From contig CAOKHZ010000015.1 of the NCBI GenBank assembly GCA_948468385.1, positions 49,884 through 113,883 of the forward strand: a stretch of DNA of 64,000 nt, written 5' to 3'. The position numbers were made by a program, and so were the translations under genes. This document shows, one piece after another, positions 48,018 through 58,130 of the stretch (its first letter is position 1; the number at the start of each line of letters is the position of its first letter). The notes under the pieces are model-generated. The model did no database searches, was not told the origin of the DNA, and was given only the letters and a program-made list of their open reading frames with translations. This DNA is from an uncultured Faecalicatena sp. (GTDB taxonomy: Bacteria; Bacillota; Clostridia; Lachnospirales; Lachnospiraceae).

Positions 48018-48440
48018 ATGCCAACATTTAACCAGTTAGTTAGAAAAGGACGTCAGACTTCTGAGAAGAAATCCACCGCACCGGCTCTCCAGAAGGGTTA
48101 CAACTCCCTGAAGAAGCGCGCGACGGACGTGTCCGCACCGCAGAAGAGAGGTGTGTGCACCGCCGTTAAGACGGCTACGCCGAAGAAGCCTAACTCAGCT
48201 TTGAGAAAGATTGCCAGAGTTCGTCTGTCTAACGGAATTGAAGTGACGAGCTACATCCCGGGCGAGGGACACAACCTGCAGGAGCATAGCGTCGTCATGA
48301 TTCGCGGAGGAAGGGTTAAGGACTTGCCGGGTACCAGATACCATATCATCAGAGGTACGTTGGATACGGCAGGTGTCGCGAAGAGACGTCAGGCTCGTTC
48401 CAAGTACGGCGCGAAGAGACCGAAAGACGCTAAGAAGTAA
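48018..48440 (+). CDS. rpsL: 30S ribosomal protein S12
   Basis: A 140-residue decoding-centre protein. '[24 protein letters not shown]' region opens it, and the two streptomycin-relevant stretches read '[15 protein letters not shown]' and '[25 protein letters not shown]', both wild-type. ATG at 48018 follows AGGAGGTGAAAAGA. First gene of rpsL-rpsG-fusA-tuf. Confidence 0.97.
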   Translation: MPTFNQLVRKGRQTSEKKSTAPALQKGYNSLKKRATDVSAPQKRGVCTAVKTATPKKPNSALRKIARVRLSNGIEVTSYIPGEGHNLQEHSVVMIRGGRVKDLPGTRYHIIRGTLDTAGVAKRRQARSKYGAKRPKDAKK

Positions 48441-48521
48441 AACTTTCATTTGAACTAAAAAGTTAAATCGTATCACAAACAGAACTATGATGAATCGTAG
48501 GTTGCAGTTTAAGTACGTTTG

Positions 48522-48638
48522 GCCGGGACTTGAGTTCCCGGCAAGACGGTATCTTTACAACCACGAAGCACATGCGGGCGGCGCACGATGGCTTTGCTTT
48601 CGTAAGACCTGCTTTCCGATTTGGAAGGCGGCGTGCGC
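48522..48638 (+). promoter_or_regulatory. Structured rpsL-rpsG intergenic region
   Basis: The 287-base gap between rpsL and rpsG has no gene. It holds a perfect stem GCCGGGA/TCCCGGC (48522-48542) and a larger stem GCGCACG/CGTGCGC (48581-48638) whose loop contains TTTCC/GGAA. In E. coli the S12-S7 intergenic RNA is the target of S7 repression; a similar but unrelated S7 site here is an inference. Confidence 0.45.
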
Positions 48639-48643
48639 TGTAA

Positions 48644-49198
<555 letters not shown>

Positions 49199-49210
49199 CA
49201 GGAGGCAACA

Positions 49211-51331
49211 ATGGCTGGAAGAGAGTACCCATTAGAGAGAACCAGAAACATCGGTATCATGGCTCATATCGACGCGGGTAAGACCACGCTGACGGAGCGT
49301 ATTCTGTATTATACCGGTGTAAACTATAAGATTGGTGATACTCACGAAGGCACTGCCACCATGGACTGGATGGAGCAGGAGCAGGAGAGAGGTATCACGA
49401 TTACTTCGGCTGCCACGACTTGTCACTGGACTTTGGAAGACCACGCGAAGCCAAAGGAAGATGCTTTGGAACATCGTATCAATATCATTGACACGCCAGG
49501 GCACGTTGACTTTACCGTGGAGGTTGAGCGTTCACTGCGCGTCTTGGACGGCGCCGTTGGCGTATTTTGCGCGAAGGGCGGCGTTGAGCCACAGTCGGAG
49601 AACGTATGGCGCCAAGCGGACACGTATAACGTGCCGAGAATGGCGTTTATCAACAAGATGGACATCTTAGGAGCCGATTTCTACAACGCGGTGGAACAGA
49701 TTAAGACCCGTCTTGGAAAAAATGCAATTTGTTTGCAGTTGCCGATTGGCAAAGAAGAGAATTTCAAGGGAATCATCGACTTGATGGAGATGGAAGCCTA
49801 CATCTATAATGATGACAAGGGTGACGACATCTCGGTCGTGGCGATTCCGGAGGAAATGGCCGATGACGCGGAACTGTACCATACGGAGTTGGTTGAGAAG
49901 ATTTGCGAGTTGGATGACGACCTGATGATGGAATATCTAGAGGGCGACGAGCCGTCCGTGGAGGATTTAAAGAGGGTTTTGCGCAAGGCGACTTGTGAGT
50001 GTACGGCGGTTCCGGTTTGCTGTGGCAGTGCTTACAGAAACAAGGGCGTGCAAAAGCTGTTGGACGCAGTTTTGGAATATATGCCGGCACCGACGGACAT
50101 CCCGCCGATTCAGGGCGTGGATGAGGATGGCAACGAGGTCGTGAGGCATTCTTCCGACGACGAGCCGTTCTCCGCACTGGCATTTAAGATTATGACGGAC
50201 CCGTTCGTGGGCAAGCTTGCTTACTTCCGCGTGTATTCAGGAACGATGAATTCGGGTTCTTACGTGCTGAACGCGACGAAGAACAAGAAAGAGCGTGTTG
50301 GACGTATCTTGCAGATGCACGCTAACAAGAGGGCGGAGCTTGACAAGGTTTATTCAGGAGACATCGCGGCTGCCATCGGCTTTAAGTTCACGACGACGGG
50401 AGATACCATTTGCGACGACCAGCATCCAGTAATTTTGGAATCCATGGAATTCCCGGAACCGGTTATCGAGTTGGCCATCGAGCCGAAGACCAAGGCTTCC
50501 CAAGGAAAACTTGGCGAGTCGTTGGCGAAGCTGGCGGAAGAAGACCCGACTTTCCGTGCGCATACAAACCCGGAGACCGGACAGACCATCATCGCCGGCA
50601 TGGGCGAGTTGCATCTGGAGATTATCGTCGACAGATTGTTGCGTGAGTTCAAGGTGGAGGCGAACGTGGGAGCACCGCAGGTTGCTTATAAGGAGTCCAT
50701 CACCAAGCCGTCGGACATCGACAGCAAGTACGCGAAGCAGTCCGGTGGACGTGGACAGTATGGACATTGTAAGGTTCGTTTCGAGCCAATGGACGTCAAT
50801 GGAGAGGAAATTTACAAGTTCGATACCGAGGTTGTCGGTGGTTCGATTCCGAAGGAATATATCCCGGCTGTCGGCGAGGGTATCGAGGATGCCATGAAGT
50901 CTGGTATTTTGGGTGGATTCCCGGTAGTAGGCGTTCATGCCACCGTATATGACGGTTCCTACCATGAAGTCGACTCTAGTGAAATGGCGTTTCACATCGC
51001 GGGTTCGCTGGCGTTCAAGGATGCCATGAAGAAAGGCGAGCCAGTACTTCTGGAACCTATCATGAAGGTCGAGGTTACCATGCCGGAGGAATATATGGGT
51101 GACATCATCGGCGACATCAATTCTCGCCGTGGCCGCATTGAGGGTATGGATGACTTGGGCGGCGGCAAGATTGTACGTGGATACGTTCCGCTGTCCGAGA
51201 TGTTCGGATATTCCACTGATCTTCGTTCGAGGACGCAAGGACGTGGTAACTATTCCATGTTCTTCGAGAAATATGAGCCGGTACCGAAGTCCGTACAGGA
51301 AAAGGTACTGTCAAACAAGGGCGATAAATAA
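49211..51331 (+). CDS. fusA: Elongation factor G
   Basis: A 706-residue translocase GTPase. G1 '[18 protein letters not shown]' near residue 14, switch I region '[20 protein letters not shown]', G3 'DTPGHVDF', G4 'NKMD'. It has the usual five domains, ending '[27 protein letters not shown]' region. An ATG follows ACAGGAGGCAACA. Position after rpsG is universal. Confidence 0.98.
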   Translation: MAGREYPLERTRNIGIMAHIDAGKTTLTERILYYTGVNYKIGDTHEGTATMDWMEQEQERGITITSAATTCHWTLEDHAKPKEDALEHRINIIDTPGHVDFTVEVERSLRVLDGAVGVFCAKGGVEPQSENVWRQADTYNVPRMAFINKMDILGADFYNAVEQIKTRLGKNAICLQLPIGKEENFKGIIDLMEMEAYIYNDDKGDDISVVAIPEEMADDAELYHTELVEKICELDDDLMMEYLEGDEPSVEDLKRVLRKATCECTAVPVCCGSAYRNKGVQKLLDAVLEYMPAPTDIPPIQGVDEDGNEVVRHSSDDEPFSALAFKIMTDPFVGKLAYFRVYSGTMNSGSYVLNATKNKKERVGRILQMHANKRAELDKVYSGDIAAAIGFKFTTTGDTICDDQHPVILESMEFPEPVIELAIEPKTKASQGKLGESLAKLAEEDPTFRAHTNPETGQTIIAGMGELHLEIIVDRLLREFKVEANVGAPQVAYKESITKPSDIDSKYAKQSGGRGQYGHCKVRFEPMDVNGEEIYKFDTEVVGGSIPKEYIPAVGEGIEDAMKSGILGGFPVVGVHATVYDGSYHEVDSSEMAFHIAGSLAFKDAMKKGEPVLLEPIMKVEVTMPEEYMGDIIGDINSRRGRIEGMDDLGGGKIVRGYVPLSEMFGYSTDLRSRTQGRGNYSMFFEKYEPVPKSVQEKVLSNKGDK

Positions 51332-51366
51332 GTTTTAGTAAATATAGCGAAAAAGGGCTTGAAAAA

Positions 51367-51399
51367 CGGCTGACTTTGAAATATAATCAAAGTTAGCCG
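51367..51399 (+). promoter_or_regulatory. Hairpin between fusA and tuf
   Basis: CGGCTGACTTTG pairs with CAAAGTTAGCCG (one G-T pair) around AAATATAAT. The gap is 132 bases. No T run follows; it may be a processing site or attenuator that adjusts EF-Tu output. Confidence 0.5.
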
Positions 51400-51463
51400 A
51401 GCAAAAAATAGGAACAAATTAAAAGGGCCGAAAGGCGACGTAAATTTAAGGAGGACATTCACA

Positions 51464-52657
51464 ATGGCTAAAGCTAAATTTGAAAGAACAAAACCACATG
51501 CTAACATTGGTACCATTGGCCACGTTGACCATGGTAAGACGACTCTGACGGCAGCTATCACGAAGGTACTGTCCAAGAGGGTGGCGGGTAACGCCGAAGT
51601 TGCATTTGACAACATTGACAAGGCTCCGGAAGAGAGAGAGCGTGGAATCACGATTTCTACCGCGCACGTTGAGTATGAGACGGAGAAGCGTCACTACGCG
51701 CATGTTGACTGCCCAGGGCATGCCGACTACGTTAAGAACATGATTACCGGTGCCGCTCAGATGGATGGCGCGATTTTGGTCGTGGCCGCTACTGACGGTG
51801 TTATGGCTCAGACGAAGGAGCATATCCTTTTGTCCCGTCAGGTAGGCGTACCGTACATCGTTGTATTCATGAACAAGTGCGACATGGTTGACGACGAAGA
51901 GTTGCTTGAGTTGGTTGAGATGGAAATTCGTGAGTTGCTTGATGAGTACGAGTTCCCGGGAGATGACACCCCGATTATTCAGGGTTCCGCTTTGAAGGCT
52001 CTGGAGGAGCCGGAGAGCGAGTGGGGCGACAAGGTTATGGAATTGATGGCGGCAGTAGACGAATGGGTTCCGGATCCGCAGCGCGACAAGGACAAACCGT
52101 TCTTGATGCCTGTAGAGGACGTGTTCTCCATTACCGGGCGTGGTACGGTTGCCACCGGACGTGTGGAGCGTGGTACGCTTCATGTATCCGACGAAGTGGA
52201 GATCATTGGTATCCACGAGGACATCAGAAAGACCGTCGTAACCGGTATCGAGATGTTCCGCAAGCTGCTTGACGAGGCTCAGGCTGGTGATAACATCGGT
52301 GCTCTGCTTCGTGGTGTTCAGAGAACTGAAATCGAAAGAGGACAGGTTCTGATTAAACCGGGTACGGTTAAGTGCCACAAGAAGTTTACCTGCCAGGTAT
52401 ACGTATTGAAGAAAGAGGAAGGTGGACGTCATACTCCGTTCTTCAACAACTACAGACCGCAGTTCTATTTCAGAACGACGGACGTGACCGGTGTCTGCGA
52501 GCTTCCGAGCGGCGTTGAGATGTGCATGCCTGGAGATAACGTAGAGATGACCGTAGAATTGATTCATCCGGTAGCCATGGAAGAGGGTCTTGGATTCGCT
52601 ATCCGTGAAGGTGGACGTACGGTAGGATCAGGCAAGGTTGTTAAGATTATTGAGTAA
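51464..52657 (+). CDS. tuf: Elongation factor Tu
   Basis: A 397-residue GTPase delivering aminoacyl-tRNA. G1 '[17 protein letters not shown]' near residue 18, '[25 protein letters not shown]' region, G4 'NKCD', and domains 2 and 3 complete ('[21 protein letters not shown]' region). ATG after AAGGAGGACATTCACA. Ends the str operon, followed by a strong terminator. Confidence 0.98.
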   Translation: MAKAKFERTKPHANIGTIGHVDHGKTTLTAAITKVLSKRVAGNAEVAFDNIDKAPEERERGITISTAHVEYETEKRHYAHVDCPGHADYVKNMITGAAQMDGAILVVAATDGVMAQTKEHILLSRQVGVPYIVVFMNKCDMVDDEELLELVEMEIRELLDEYEFPGDDTPIIQGSALKALEEPESEWGDKVMELMAAVDEWVPDPQRDKDKPFLMPVEDVFSITGRGTVATGRVERGTLHVSDEVEIIGIHEDIRKTVVTGIEMFRKLLDEAQAGDNIGALLRGVQRTEIERGQVLIKPGTVKCHKKFTCQVYVLKKEEGGRHTPFFNNYRPQFYFRTTDVTGVCELPSGVEMCMPGDNVEMTVELIHPVAMEEGLGFAIREGGRTVGSGKVVKIIE

Positions 52658-52680
52658 TTCACTTTAGGTCAAAGCAATTA

Positions 52681-52712
52681 AAAAAATCCCACAGTTTGCT
52701 GTGGGATTTTTT
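52681..52712 (+). terminator. Terminator after tuf
   Basis: AAAAAATCCCACAG/CTGTGGGATTTTTT with loop TTTG; a perfect 14-bp stem with T run. Confidence 0.92.
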
Positions 52713-52713
52713 A

Positions 52714-52742
52714 TTGCGGATGCGGCCTCGTTGTGTTATACT
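52714..52742 (+). promoter_or_regulatory. Possible promoter of uraA-upp
   Basis: TTGCGG at 52714-52719 and TATACT at 52737-52742, 17-base spacer, directly behind the tuf terminator. Confidence 0.45.
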
Positions 52743-52774
52743 CTTTCAGAGAAGTGAAAATGCGGGTGATGTCC

Positions 52775-52815
52775 GTTACAATTCACCACACGCTGGCGCG
52801 GGTGTGAATTGTAAC
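52775..52815 (+). repeat. 41-bp palindromic repeat family A, copy 3
   Basis: Arms GTTACAATTCAC and GTGAATTGTAAC are perfect complements here, around the core CACGCTGGCGCGGG. It lies in the uraA leader between promoter and ribosome site, unlike the other two copies, which lie behind genes. Confidence 0.78.
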
Positions 52816-52837
52816 AAAAACACAAGAGGAGGATATT

Positions 52838-54226
52838 ATGAAGGAAAATTCAAATGCACCTATCCGTGATGCGAGTAAACTGGGGTGGCCTAAGATGTTG
52901 GTTCTCGGCGTGCAGCATATGTTTGCAATGTTTGGGGCCACGATTTTAGTTCCGATTTTGGTTAACAGCTATTTTGGCGGCGAACTGACGAGGGCGTTGA
53001 CAGTGCAGGTGACACTGTTTTGCGCAGGATTCGGGACGCTGCTTTTTCATGTTTGTTCCAAGTTCAAGGTGCCGGCGTTTCTGGGGTCATCCTTTGCGTT
53101 TTTAGGTGGCTTTTCCACCGTTGCCAGTTTGGACAGTGGAATCTATGCGGGGATGCCGATGGAGGAGAAGGTACTATATGCTTGTGGTGGTATCGTGGTG
53201 GCAGGTGTTTTGTATTTCGTGTTGGCTCTCATCATCAAGCTGGTAGGCGTAAAACGCGTGATGCGTTTCCTGCCGCCGGTCGTGACCGGACCAATCATCA
53301 TCTGTATCGGGTTGAGCCTGGCATCGTCGGCAATCTCGAATGCCTCGAGTAACTGGTTTTTGGCAATCGTGGCACTGGCGACCATCATCGTGTTTAATAT
53401 TTGGGGAAAAGGGATGTTTCGCATCATTCCGATTTTGATGGGTGTCGTGATAGCGTATGCGGTGGCGTTGGTGATGCATTTATGTGGAATCACGAACCCG
53501 GACGGCAGCGCGATTTTGAACTTTGCGGCAGTGGGAGCGGCTGGCTGGGTAGGATTTCCGCCGTTTGCCATCTGCAAGTTTGACATTACGGCAATCCTTG
53601 TGATGGCACCGATTGCCTTGGCGACCATGATGGAGCATATCGGCGACATGTCCGCCATTTCCGCGACAGTGGGTGAAAATTATCTGGCAGAGCCGGGATT
53701 GCACCGTACCCTGATAGGTGACGGGCTGGCAACTTCTTTGGCGGGTCTGGTTGGAGGACCAGCAAACACGACTTACGGTGAGAATACCGGAGTGTTGGAG
53801 TTGTCCAAGGTATATGACCCGAAAGTAATCCGGATTGCGGCGGTTTTTGCGATTCTGCTCAGCTTCATCCCGAAGGTATCCTCCGTTATCAGTACGATGC
53901 CGTCGGCAATTATTGGCGGAGTCAGTTTTATGCTGTACGGCATGATTTCTGCCATTGGCGTGCGCAACGTGGTGGAGAACAAGGTGGATTTGACAAAATC
54001 CCGCAACTTAATTATTGCCGGAGTCATTTTCGTATGCGGTCTTGGATTTGGCAGTGGCTTGACTTTTGAGGTGGCCGGCGTGTCCATCACCCTGACCGGT
54101 CTGGCGGTGGCGGCACTTGCAGGAATCTTGTTAAATATTATCCTGCCGGGAAATGATTACGAATTTGGCGTGAATGCGAGCGGAGACCAACATCGTGGTG
54201 TTTCCGTGAGAACGAAGACAGAGTAA
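52838..54226 (+). CDS. Uracil permease (NCS2/UraA family)
   Basis: A 462-residue membrane carrier with about 14 helices, bringing uracil in with H+. '[20 protein letters not shown]' is the UraA N-terminal block, and '[23 protein letters not shown]' near residue 310 is the NAT family signature region. ATG after AGAGGAGGATATT. Paired with upp 19 bases downstream, making a uracil salvage operon. Confidence 0.93.
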   Translation: MKENSNAPIRDASKLGWPKMLVLGVQHMFAMFGATILVPILVNSYFGGELTRALTVQVTLFCAGFGTLLFHVCSKFKVPAFLGSSFAFLGGFSTVASLDSGIYAGMPMEEKVLYACGGIVVAGVLYFVLALIIKLVGVKRVMRFLPPVVTGPIIICIGLSLASSAISNASSNWFLAIVALATIIVFNIWGKGMFRIIPILMGVVIAYAVALVMHLCGITNPDGSAILNFAAVGAAGWVGFPPFAICKFDITAILVMAPIALATMMEHIGDMSAISATVGENYLAEPGLHRTLIGDGLATSLAGLVGGPANTTYGENTGVLELSKVYDPKVIRIAAVFAILLSFIPKVSSVISTMPSAIIGGVSFMLYGMISAIGVRNVVENKVDLTKSRNLIIAGVIFVCGLGFGSGLTFEVAGVSITLTGLAVAALAGILLNIILPGNDYEFGVNASGDQHRGVSVRTKTE

Positions 54227-54245
54227 AGAAAGGAAGTGTTTTACA

Positions 54246-54884
54246 ATGGAAAAAATGGATAATGTGATAATTTTGAACCATCCGTTGCTGCAGCATAAGA
54301 TTTCGATGTTGCGTGATAAAAATACCGGAACCAATGAGTTTCGGAAGCTGGTAGACGAGATTGCCATGTTGGAAGGATTTATTGCGTTGGAAGATTTGCC
54401 GTTGGAAGACGTGGAGGTGGAGACACCGATTGAAAAATGCATGACTCCGAAGATTGCCGGGCGTAAGCTGGCGGTCGTGCCGATTTTGCGGGCGGGCCTG
54501 GGCATGGTGTCTGGTATTCTGGCCTTGGTGCCGACGGCGAAGGTCGGACATATCGGATTGTATCGGGATGAAGTGACACACGAACCGCATGAGTATTATT
54601 GCAAGTTGCCGAGTCCGATTGAGGAGAGAACCATCGTGGTAGTGGATCCGATGTTGGCGACCGGAGGCTCGGCGGTAGACGCGGTATCCATGATCAAGGA
54701 GCACGGCGGAGTCAATATCAAATTCATGTGTATCATTGCGGCTCCAGAGGGCGTAAGGCGTCTCCATGAGGCACATCCGGACGTGCAGGTTTACATTGGG
54801 CATCTGGATCGTGAGCTAAATGAGAACGCCTATATTTGCCCGGGATTGGGCGATGCAGGAGACCGTATTTTCGGGACGAAGTAA
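54246..54884 (+). CDS. upp: Uracil phosphoribosyltransferase
   Basis: A 212-residue enzyme converting uracil and PRPP to UMP. '[30 protein letters not shown]' region opens the family, '[31 protein letters not shown]' region binds substrate, and the PRPP loop is '[17 protein letters not shown]'. ATG after AAAGGAAGTGTTTTACA. Acts directly on the uracil imported by the upstream permease. Confidence 0.97.
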   Translation: MEKMDNVIILNHPLLQHKISMLRDKNTGTNEFRKLVDEIAMLEGFIALEDLPLEDVEVETPIEKCMTPKIAGRKLAVVPILRAGLGMVSGILALVPTAKVGHIGLYRDEVTHEPHEYYCKLPSPIEERTIVVVDPMLATGGSAVDAVSMIKEHGGVNIKFMCIIAAPEGVRRLHEAHPDVQVYIGHLDRELNENAYICPGLGDAGDRIFGTK

Positions 54885-54919
54885 AGAATAAAAAATTCAC
54901 AAGTTATTGATGAACAGTT

Positions 54920-54947
54920 CTTAAGCACCCAAAGAACGGGTGCTAAG
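54920..54947 (+). promoter_or_regulatory. Hairpin between upp and HIT gene
   Basis: CTTAAGCACCC pairs with GGGTGCTAAG, one bulged A, around AAAGAAC. No T run, so either weak terminator or an mRNA end stabiliser. Confidence 0.45.
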
Positions 54948-54971
54948 TGATCATAGTAGGAGGAAACGTAG

Positions 54972-55397
54972 ATGAAGGATCAAAATTGTGGATATTGTAT
55001 GAGAGGAGAGCTTCTCGAGGCATTTGGCATTTTTATTTGTGACTTGGACGTGAGTTCGTTGATTTTGTTTAAGGAGCAGAGCAAGCCGGGTAGATGCATC
55101 GTGGCTTACAAAGATCACGTGAGTGAAATCGTGGATATCAGTGACGAGGAGCGAAACGCGTTTTTTGCGGACGTGACGAGGGCGGCGCGGGCCATTCACG
55201 CGGCATTTTCGCCGGACAAGGTAAATTACGGTGCCTATGGCGACACGGGATGCCATTTGCACATGCACCTCGTGCCAAAGTATAAAGGCGGCGATGAGTG
55301 GGGCGGCGTGTTCCAGATGAATCCGCAGAAGGTCTATTTGACGGACGAGGAATATGCGGAAATGATTGAGAAAATCAAGGCGAATTTGACATCTTGA
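54972..55397 (+). CDS. HIT-family nucleotide hydrolase/transferase
   Basis: A 141-residue histidine triad protein. The HIT motif is 'HLHMHLVP' (H95, H97, H99), preceded by 'GDTGC'. An N-terminal 'CGYC' pair (C6, C9) suggests a zinc site as in other HIT proteins. It probably cleaves AMP-linked or related small molecules. The ATG follows TAGTAGGAGGAAACGTAG. A short overlap exists with an upstream extension of the next frame, but the likely start of that gene is 87 bases further on. Confidence 0.9.
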   Translation: MKDQNCGYCMRGELLEAFGIFICDLDVSSLILFKEQSKPGRCIVAYKDHVSEIVDISDEERNAFFADVTRAARAIHAAFSPDKVNYGAYGDTGCHLHMHLVPKYKGGDEWGGVFQMNPQKVYLTDEEYAEMIEKIKANLTS

Positions 55398-55483
55398 ATA
55401 AAGACAATTGGATATTGAATAATAAAATACGAAGTGCTATAATTGAAACACTATCAAATAAATCTTGCGGAGAGGGTGAGAAT

Positions 55484-55843
55484 ATGTGTTTCTACATTGG
55501 AATTGAAGATTTGGCGGCAAATGCTTTAATAGAATCAATGCGTAGGGCGGAGAAAACATTTTTGACCTATAAAGAGATAGAAAATTATGGTTCAAGAGTT
55601 GTTGGACTATTGAATGAAAAAGGTGAAAAAGCGATTTTGATTTTGTCCAGAGAAAGTACAAGTGCTTTGTTTCGGAATTATTCCGATTTTTTCCAGGAGA
55701 AAAATGTAAATGGCGAAATGGGCATTGAATTAAAGGAAGAGGTCACTCTGGAAAATTTAATCACCCAGTTTAGAGGGTATCTGGCATTAGATGTTTTAAT
55801 GGCATTTGTAAATGATAGTTCTGTTCAGGCGTTGGGGGTATAG
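55484..55843 (+). CDS. Hypothetical protein upstream of degenerate HD protein
   Basis: A 119-residue protein, not recognised. The ATG at 55484 follows GGAGAGGGTGAGAAT; the frame is open for 30 codons upstream without a site. 'CFYIGIEDLAANALIESMRRAEKTFLTYKEI' region and 'KGEKAILILSRESTSALFRN' suggest a mixed alpha/beta fold with a charged middle. It stops 6 bases before the HD-like gene, so the two should be co-expressed. AT-rich relative to upp and the HIT gene, fitting acquired DNA. Confidence 0.6.
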   Translation: MCFYIGIEDLAANALIESMRRAEKTFLTYKEIENYGSRVVGLLNEKGEKAILILSRESTSALFRNYSDFFQEKNVNGEMGIELKEEVTLENLITQFRGYLALDVLMAFVNDSSVQALGV

Positions 55844-55849
55844 TGGATA

Positions 55850-57244
55850 TTGAAAGAGTACAAACGGTTAAAGGATCCGATTTATGGATATATTAAAATA
55901 CCGACACGGTACATGAATGGAATTATTGATACTGCCGGTTTTCAAAGATTGCGGAGAATAATACAGACAAGTTATTCTCCGCTTTATTCATCTGCGGTAC
56001 ATAATAGAATAGAAACTGTTTCAGCGGAAAAATTTGCCGAGGATGTTCCGCGGGAGAAAACGGCTGCGGCCGCTCCGCATGAAATCATGAGTGCAATTGT
56101 CGGGCTTATTTCATTTCCTGAATTTTTTCAGGATGAATGTGAACGTGAATTTTTTGCAAGATGTATTACGGGATATAAGTATGCTGAAAAAAGTGATGAG
56201 AATGATGTCCGCAACTGTTTTATCCAGTTGTTAAATTCAAAAGTGATAGATGTCGATAAGTTGGATTATTTGATAAGGGACGCATATATAACGGGATTTG
56301 ATACGGTTAGCATAGATTATGAGAGGCTGTTAGGCGCATTGACTATTGTAAAAACGGATGATGGGTATGAACTGGCATATTATAAGAATGCCATCAGCGT
56401 GATTGAAAATGTCGTATATGCTCACGATGCGGAGCGTAAATGGATACAAAGCCACCCTACCATTATATATGAAACTTACATCTTGCAACATATAATAGGG
56501 CATTTGTGCACGAAAATAAATGAATTAGGAAAGACTCTTTTCTGCTTGGAATCGTTGCTGGATGAAGGGCAGGAATTTAAGGAAAATGTGAAAGTGAGTC
56601 TTATGAGCGATGATGACATTATTTATTTAATGAAAAATGTTTTTCCAAATGAACTCAGCGCCGAATATTTTCAACGTGTTGACAGACGGCATCCGGTATG
56701 GAAATCGGAGGCGGAATATAAGACTTTTTTCCTGGGCAGGACATCAGGAGGTGACATTCTCAGGGAATTTGAAATGGCAATGACGGCAACGGCAAAATAT
56801 TTGGGAGGACGTTCGGATATTTGGACAATTAATCAGGAATTGGCCGATGTAATTGAAGCGGAGCTTGCCGAGATTGACAACCAGAAATTAGATGATATGT
56901 CAAAAGCGGTTCAGAAGAAGGATAAGGAAAAAATTCTAAAGGTGGTTAATTGTTTACAGAAATATGCTTTTGAGAAAAACATGAAATGTGATTTTATTAT
57001 AATCAAGGCAAGTCAATTTAATAGTGGATTTGGTAAACCTGATTTTTCAGATACGAATATTTCTTTTCCTATAGGACAAGGTGAGGAAAAAGTCGCGAAG
57101 GTTGGTGAAATTGTATCTTCATTAAGTGCAAAAAGTAAAGATAGAGATGATTTTTTCTATTTGTTTTACAAGAGGGATGATCGTGGTGATATTGAGCTTG
57201 AAAGTCAGGAATTGTGTAAGATTTTAATAAAGGAGTTTGTTTAA
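55850..57244 (+). CDS. SAMHD1/dGTPase-like protein lacking the HD motif
   Basis: A 464-residue protein starting at TTG. The N-terminus 'RLKDPIYGYIKIPTRYMNGIIDTAGFQRLRRIIQTSYSPLY' region is the start of SAMHD1-like HD phosphohydrolases, ending with 'SSAVHNR'. Intact relatives continue 'F(V/T)HSLGVYHL...CLLHDIGHAPFSHT'; here the sequence jumps in frame to 'ETVSAEKFAEDVP' and 'APHEIMSAIVGL'. So about 60-80 residues with the His, His-Asp metal ligands are absent, while the later 'DVDKLDYLIRDAYITGF' helix is kept. The long C-terminus (about 300-464) is not recognised. Either a pseudoenzyme that still binds partners or nucleotides, or a gene inactivated by precise deletion. Confidence 0.72.
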   Translation: MKEYKRLKDPIYGYIKIPTRYMNGIIDTAGFQRLRRIIQTSYSPLYSSAVHNRIETVSAEKFAEDVPREKTAAAAPHEIMSAIVGLISFPEFFQDECEREFFARCITGYKYAEKSDENDVRNCFIQLLNSKVIDVDKLDYLIRDAYITGFDTVSIDYERLLGALTIVKTDDGYELAYYKNAISVIENVVYAHDAERKWIQSHPTIIYETYILQHIIGHLCTKINELGKTLFCLESLLDEGQEFKENVKVSLMSDDDIIYLMKNVFPNELSAEYFQRVDRRHPVWKSEAEYKTFFLGRTSGGDILREFEMAMTATAKYLGGRSDIWTINQELADVIEAELAEIDNQKLDDMSKAVQKKDKEKILKVVNCLQKYAFEKNMKCDFIIIKASQFNSGFGKPDFSDTNISFPIGQGEEKVAKVGEIVSSLSAKSKDRDDFFYLFYKRDDRGDIELESQELCKILIKEFV

Positions 57245-57264
57245 AAAGAAAGGTGTCATGATTC

Positions 57265-58029
57265 ATGGACGCAATGGAAGTATTTTTGGAGTATGCCTCG
57301 CATTTTGACAGCGAGGGCAATGGCAGGATAAAGCTGAAAATCGTGCACACGCAGGCGGTGGTGGACGTGATGAACTGTCTGACAAGGAGGCTGGGGCTTT
57401 CAGAAAGGATGCGCCGTCTCGCGTATCTTTGCGCCGTTTATCACGATATCGGTCGTTTTGAGCAGTTGAGGCGATACAACACGTTCTCGGATGCCGAGAG
57501 TTTCGACCATGCGTCTTTAAGTTGCGAAATCTTGAGCAAGGAGCATTTGTTGGATGAATTAGCGGAAAACGAGCAAGAGATGATTTTGACGGCCATTGCC
57601 AATCATAATAAATTTGCCATTGAGCCGGGGCTTGACGAGGATACGTTGTTCTTGTGCAAGCTGATTCGCGACGCGGACAAGTGTGATATTTTTCGTGTCT
57701 TTGCCTATGAGGACATGGTGGACACGATGGGTGAGACGCTCGAACAGGTGGCGGAAGAGACTGTAAGCGACATCGTATATGAGAACGTTCTAGAACACGT
57801 TTGCGTGAGGCGCGAAGATAGGAAGACGGGACTGGACGTCTGGGTCGGTTTTTTGACGTTCGTATTTGACATTTATTTCAAGGAGAGTATCGAGTGGATT
57901 TTAGAAACGGGATATTACAAGCTGCCGTTTGAACAAGTGACTTTTACCAATCCACAGACGGTGGAGCGGCTTGAGGCGATTTTTGCCGAGGTGGAGGGGT
58001 ATATGCGGGAGAAAATCGGGAGGGGGTGA
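57265..58029 (+). CDS. HD-domain metal-dependent phosphohydrolase
   Basis: A 254-residue HD-superfamily protein with intact metal ligands: His in 'KLKIVHTQAVVDVM', His-Asp in 'AVYHDIGRFEQLRRYNTF', 'FDHASLSCEIL' and Asp in 'KLIRDADKCDIFRVF'. It belongs to the small stand-alone HD hydrolases of unknown substrate, possibly nucleotides. ATG after AAAGAAAGGTGTC. It follows the degenerate HD gene by 20 bases. A terminator overlaps its stop codon. Confidence 0.85.
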   Translation: MDAMEVFLEYASHFDSEGNGRIKLKIVHTQAVVDVMNCLTRRLGLSERMRRLAYLCAVYHDIGRFEQLRRYNTFSDAESFDHASLSCEILSKEHLLDELAENEQEMILTAIANHNKFAIEPGLDEDTLFLCKLIRDADKCDIFRVFAYEDMVDTMGETLEQVAEETVSDIVYENVLEHVCVRREDRKTGLDVWVGFLTFVFDIYFKESIEWILETGYYKLPFEQVTFTNPQTVERLEAIFAEVEGYMREKIGRG

Positions 58030-58045
58030 CTTCTCCCGATTTTTT
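58012..58045 (+). terminator. Terminator overlapping the HD gene stop
   Basis: AAAATCGGGAG/CTCCCGATTTTTT around GGGGTGACTT, beginning inside the last codons of the HD hydrolase. Confidence 0.85.
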
Positions 58046-58130
58046 GCGGAAAGGTGCCCTTCATCGACCATGTTGCCATCTGTAAGCTGACGCTAGTGAA
58101 GGTGGGGGATACATATGAGAATGGGCGAAC

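Noticed and set aside
50354-51567. Long minus-strand frames opposite fusA and tuf
   Set aside because: Antisense to highly conserved genes with strong codon bias; nothing supports translation.
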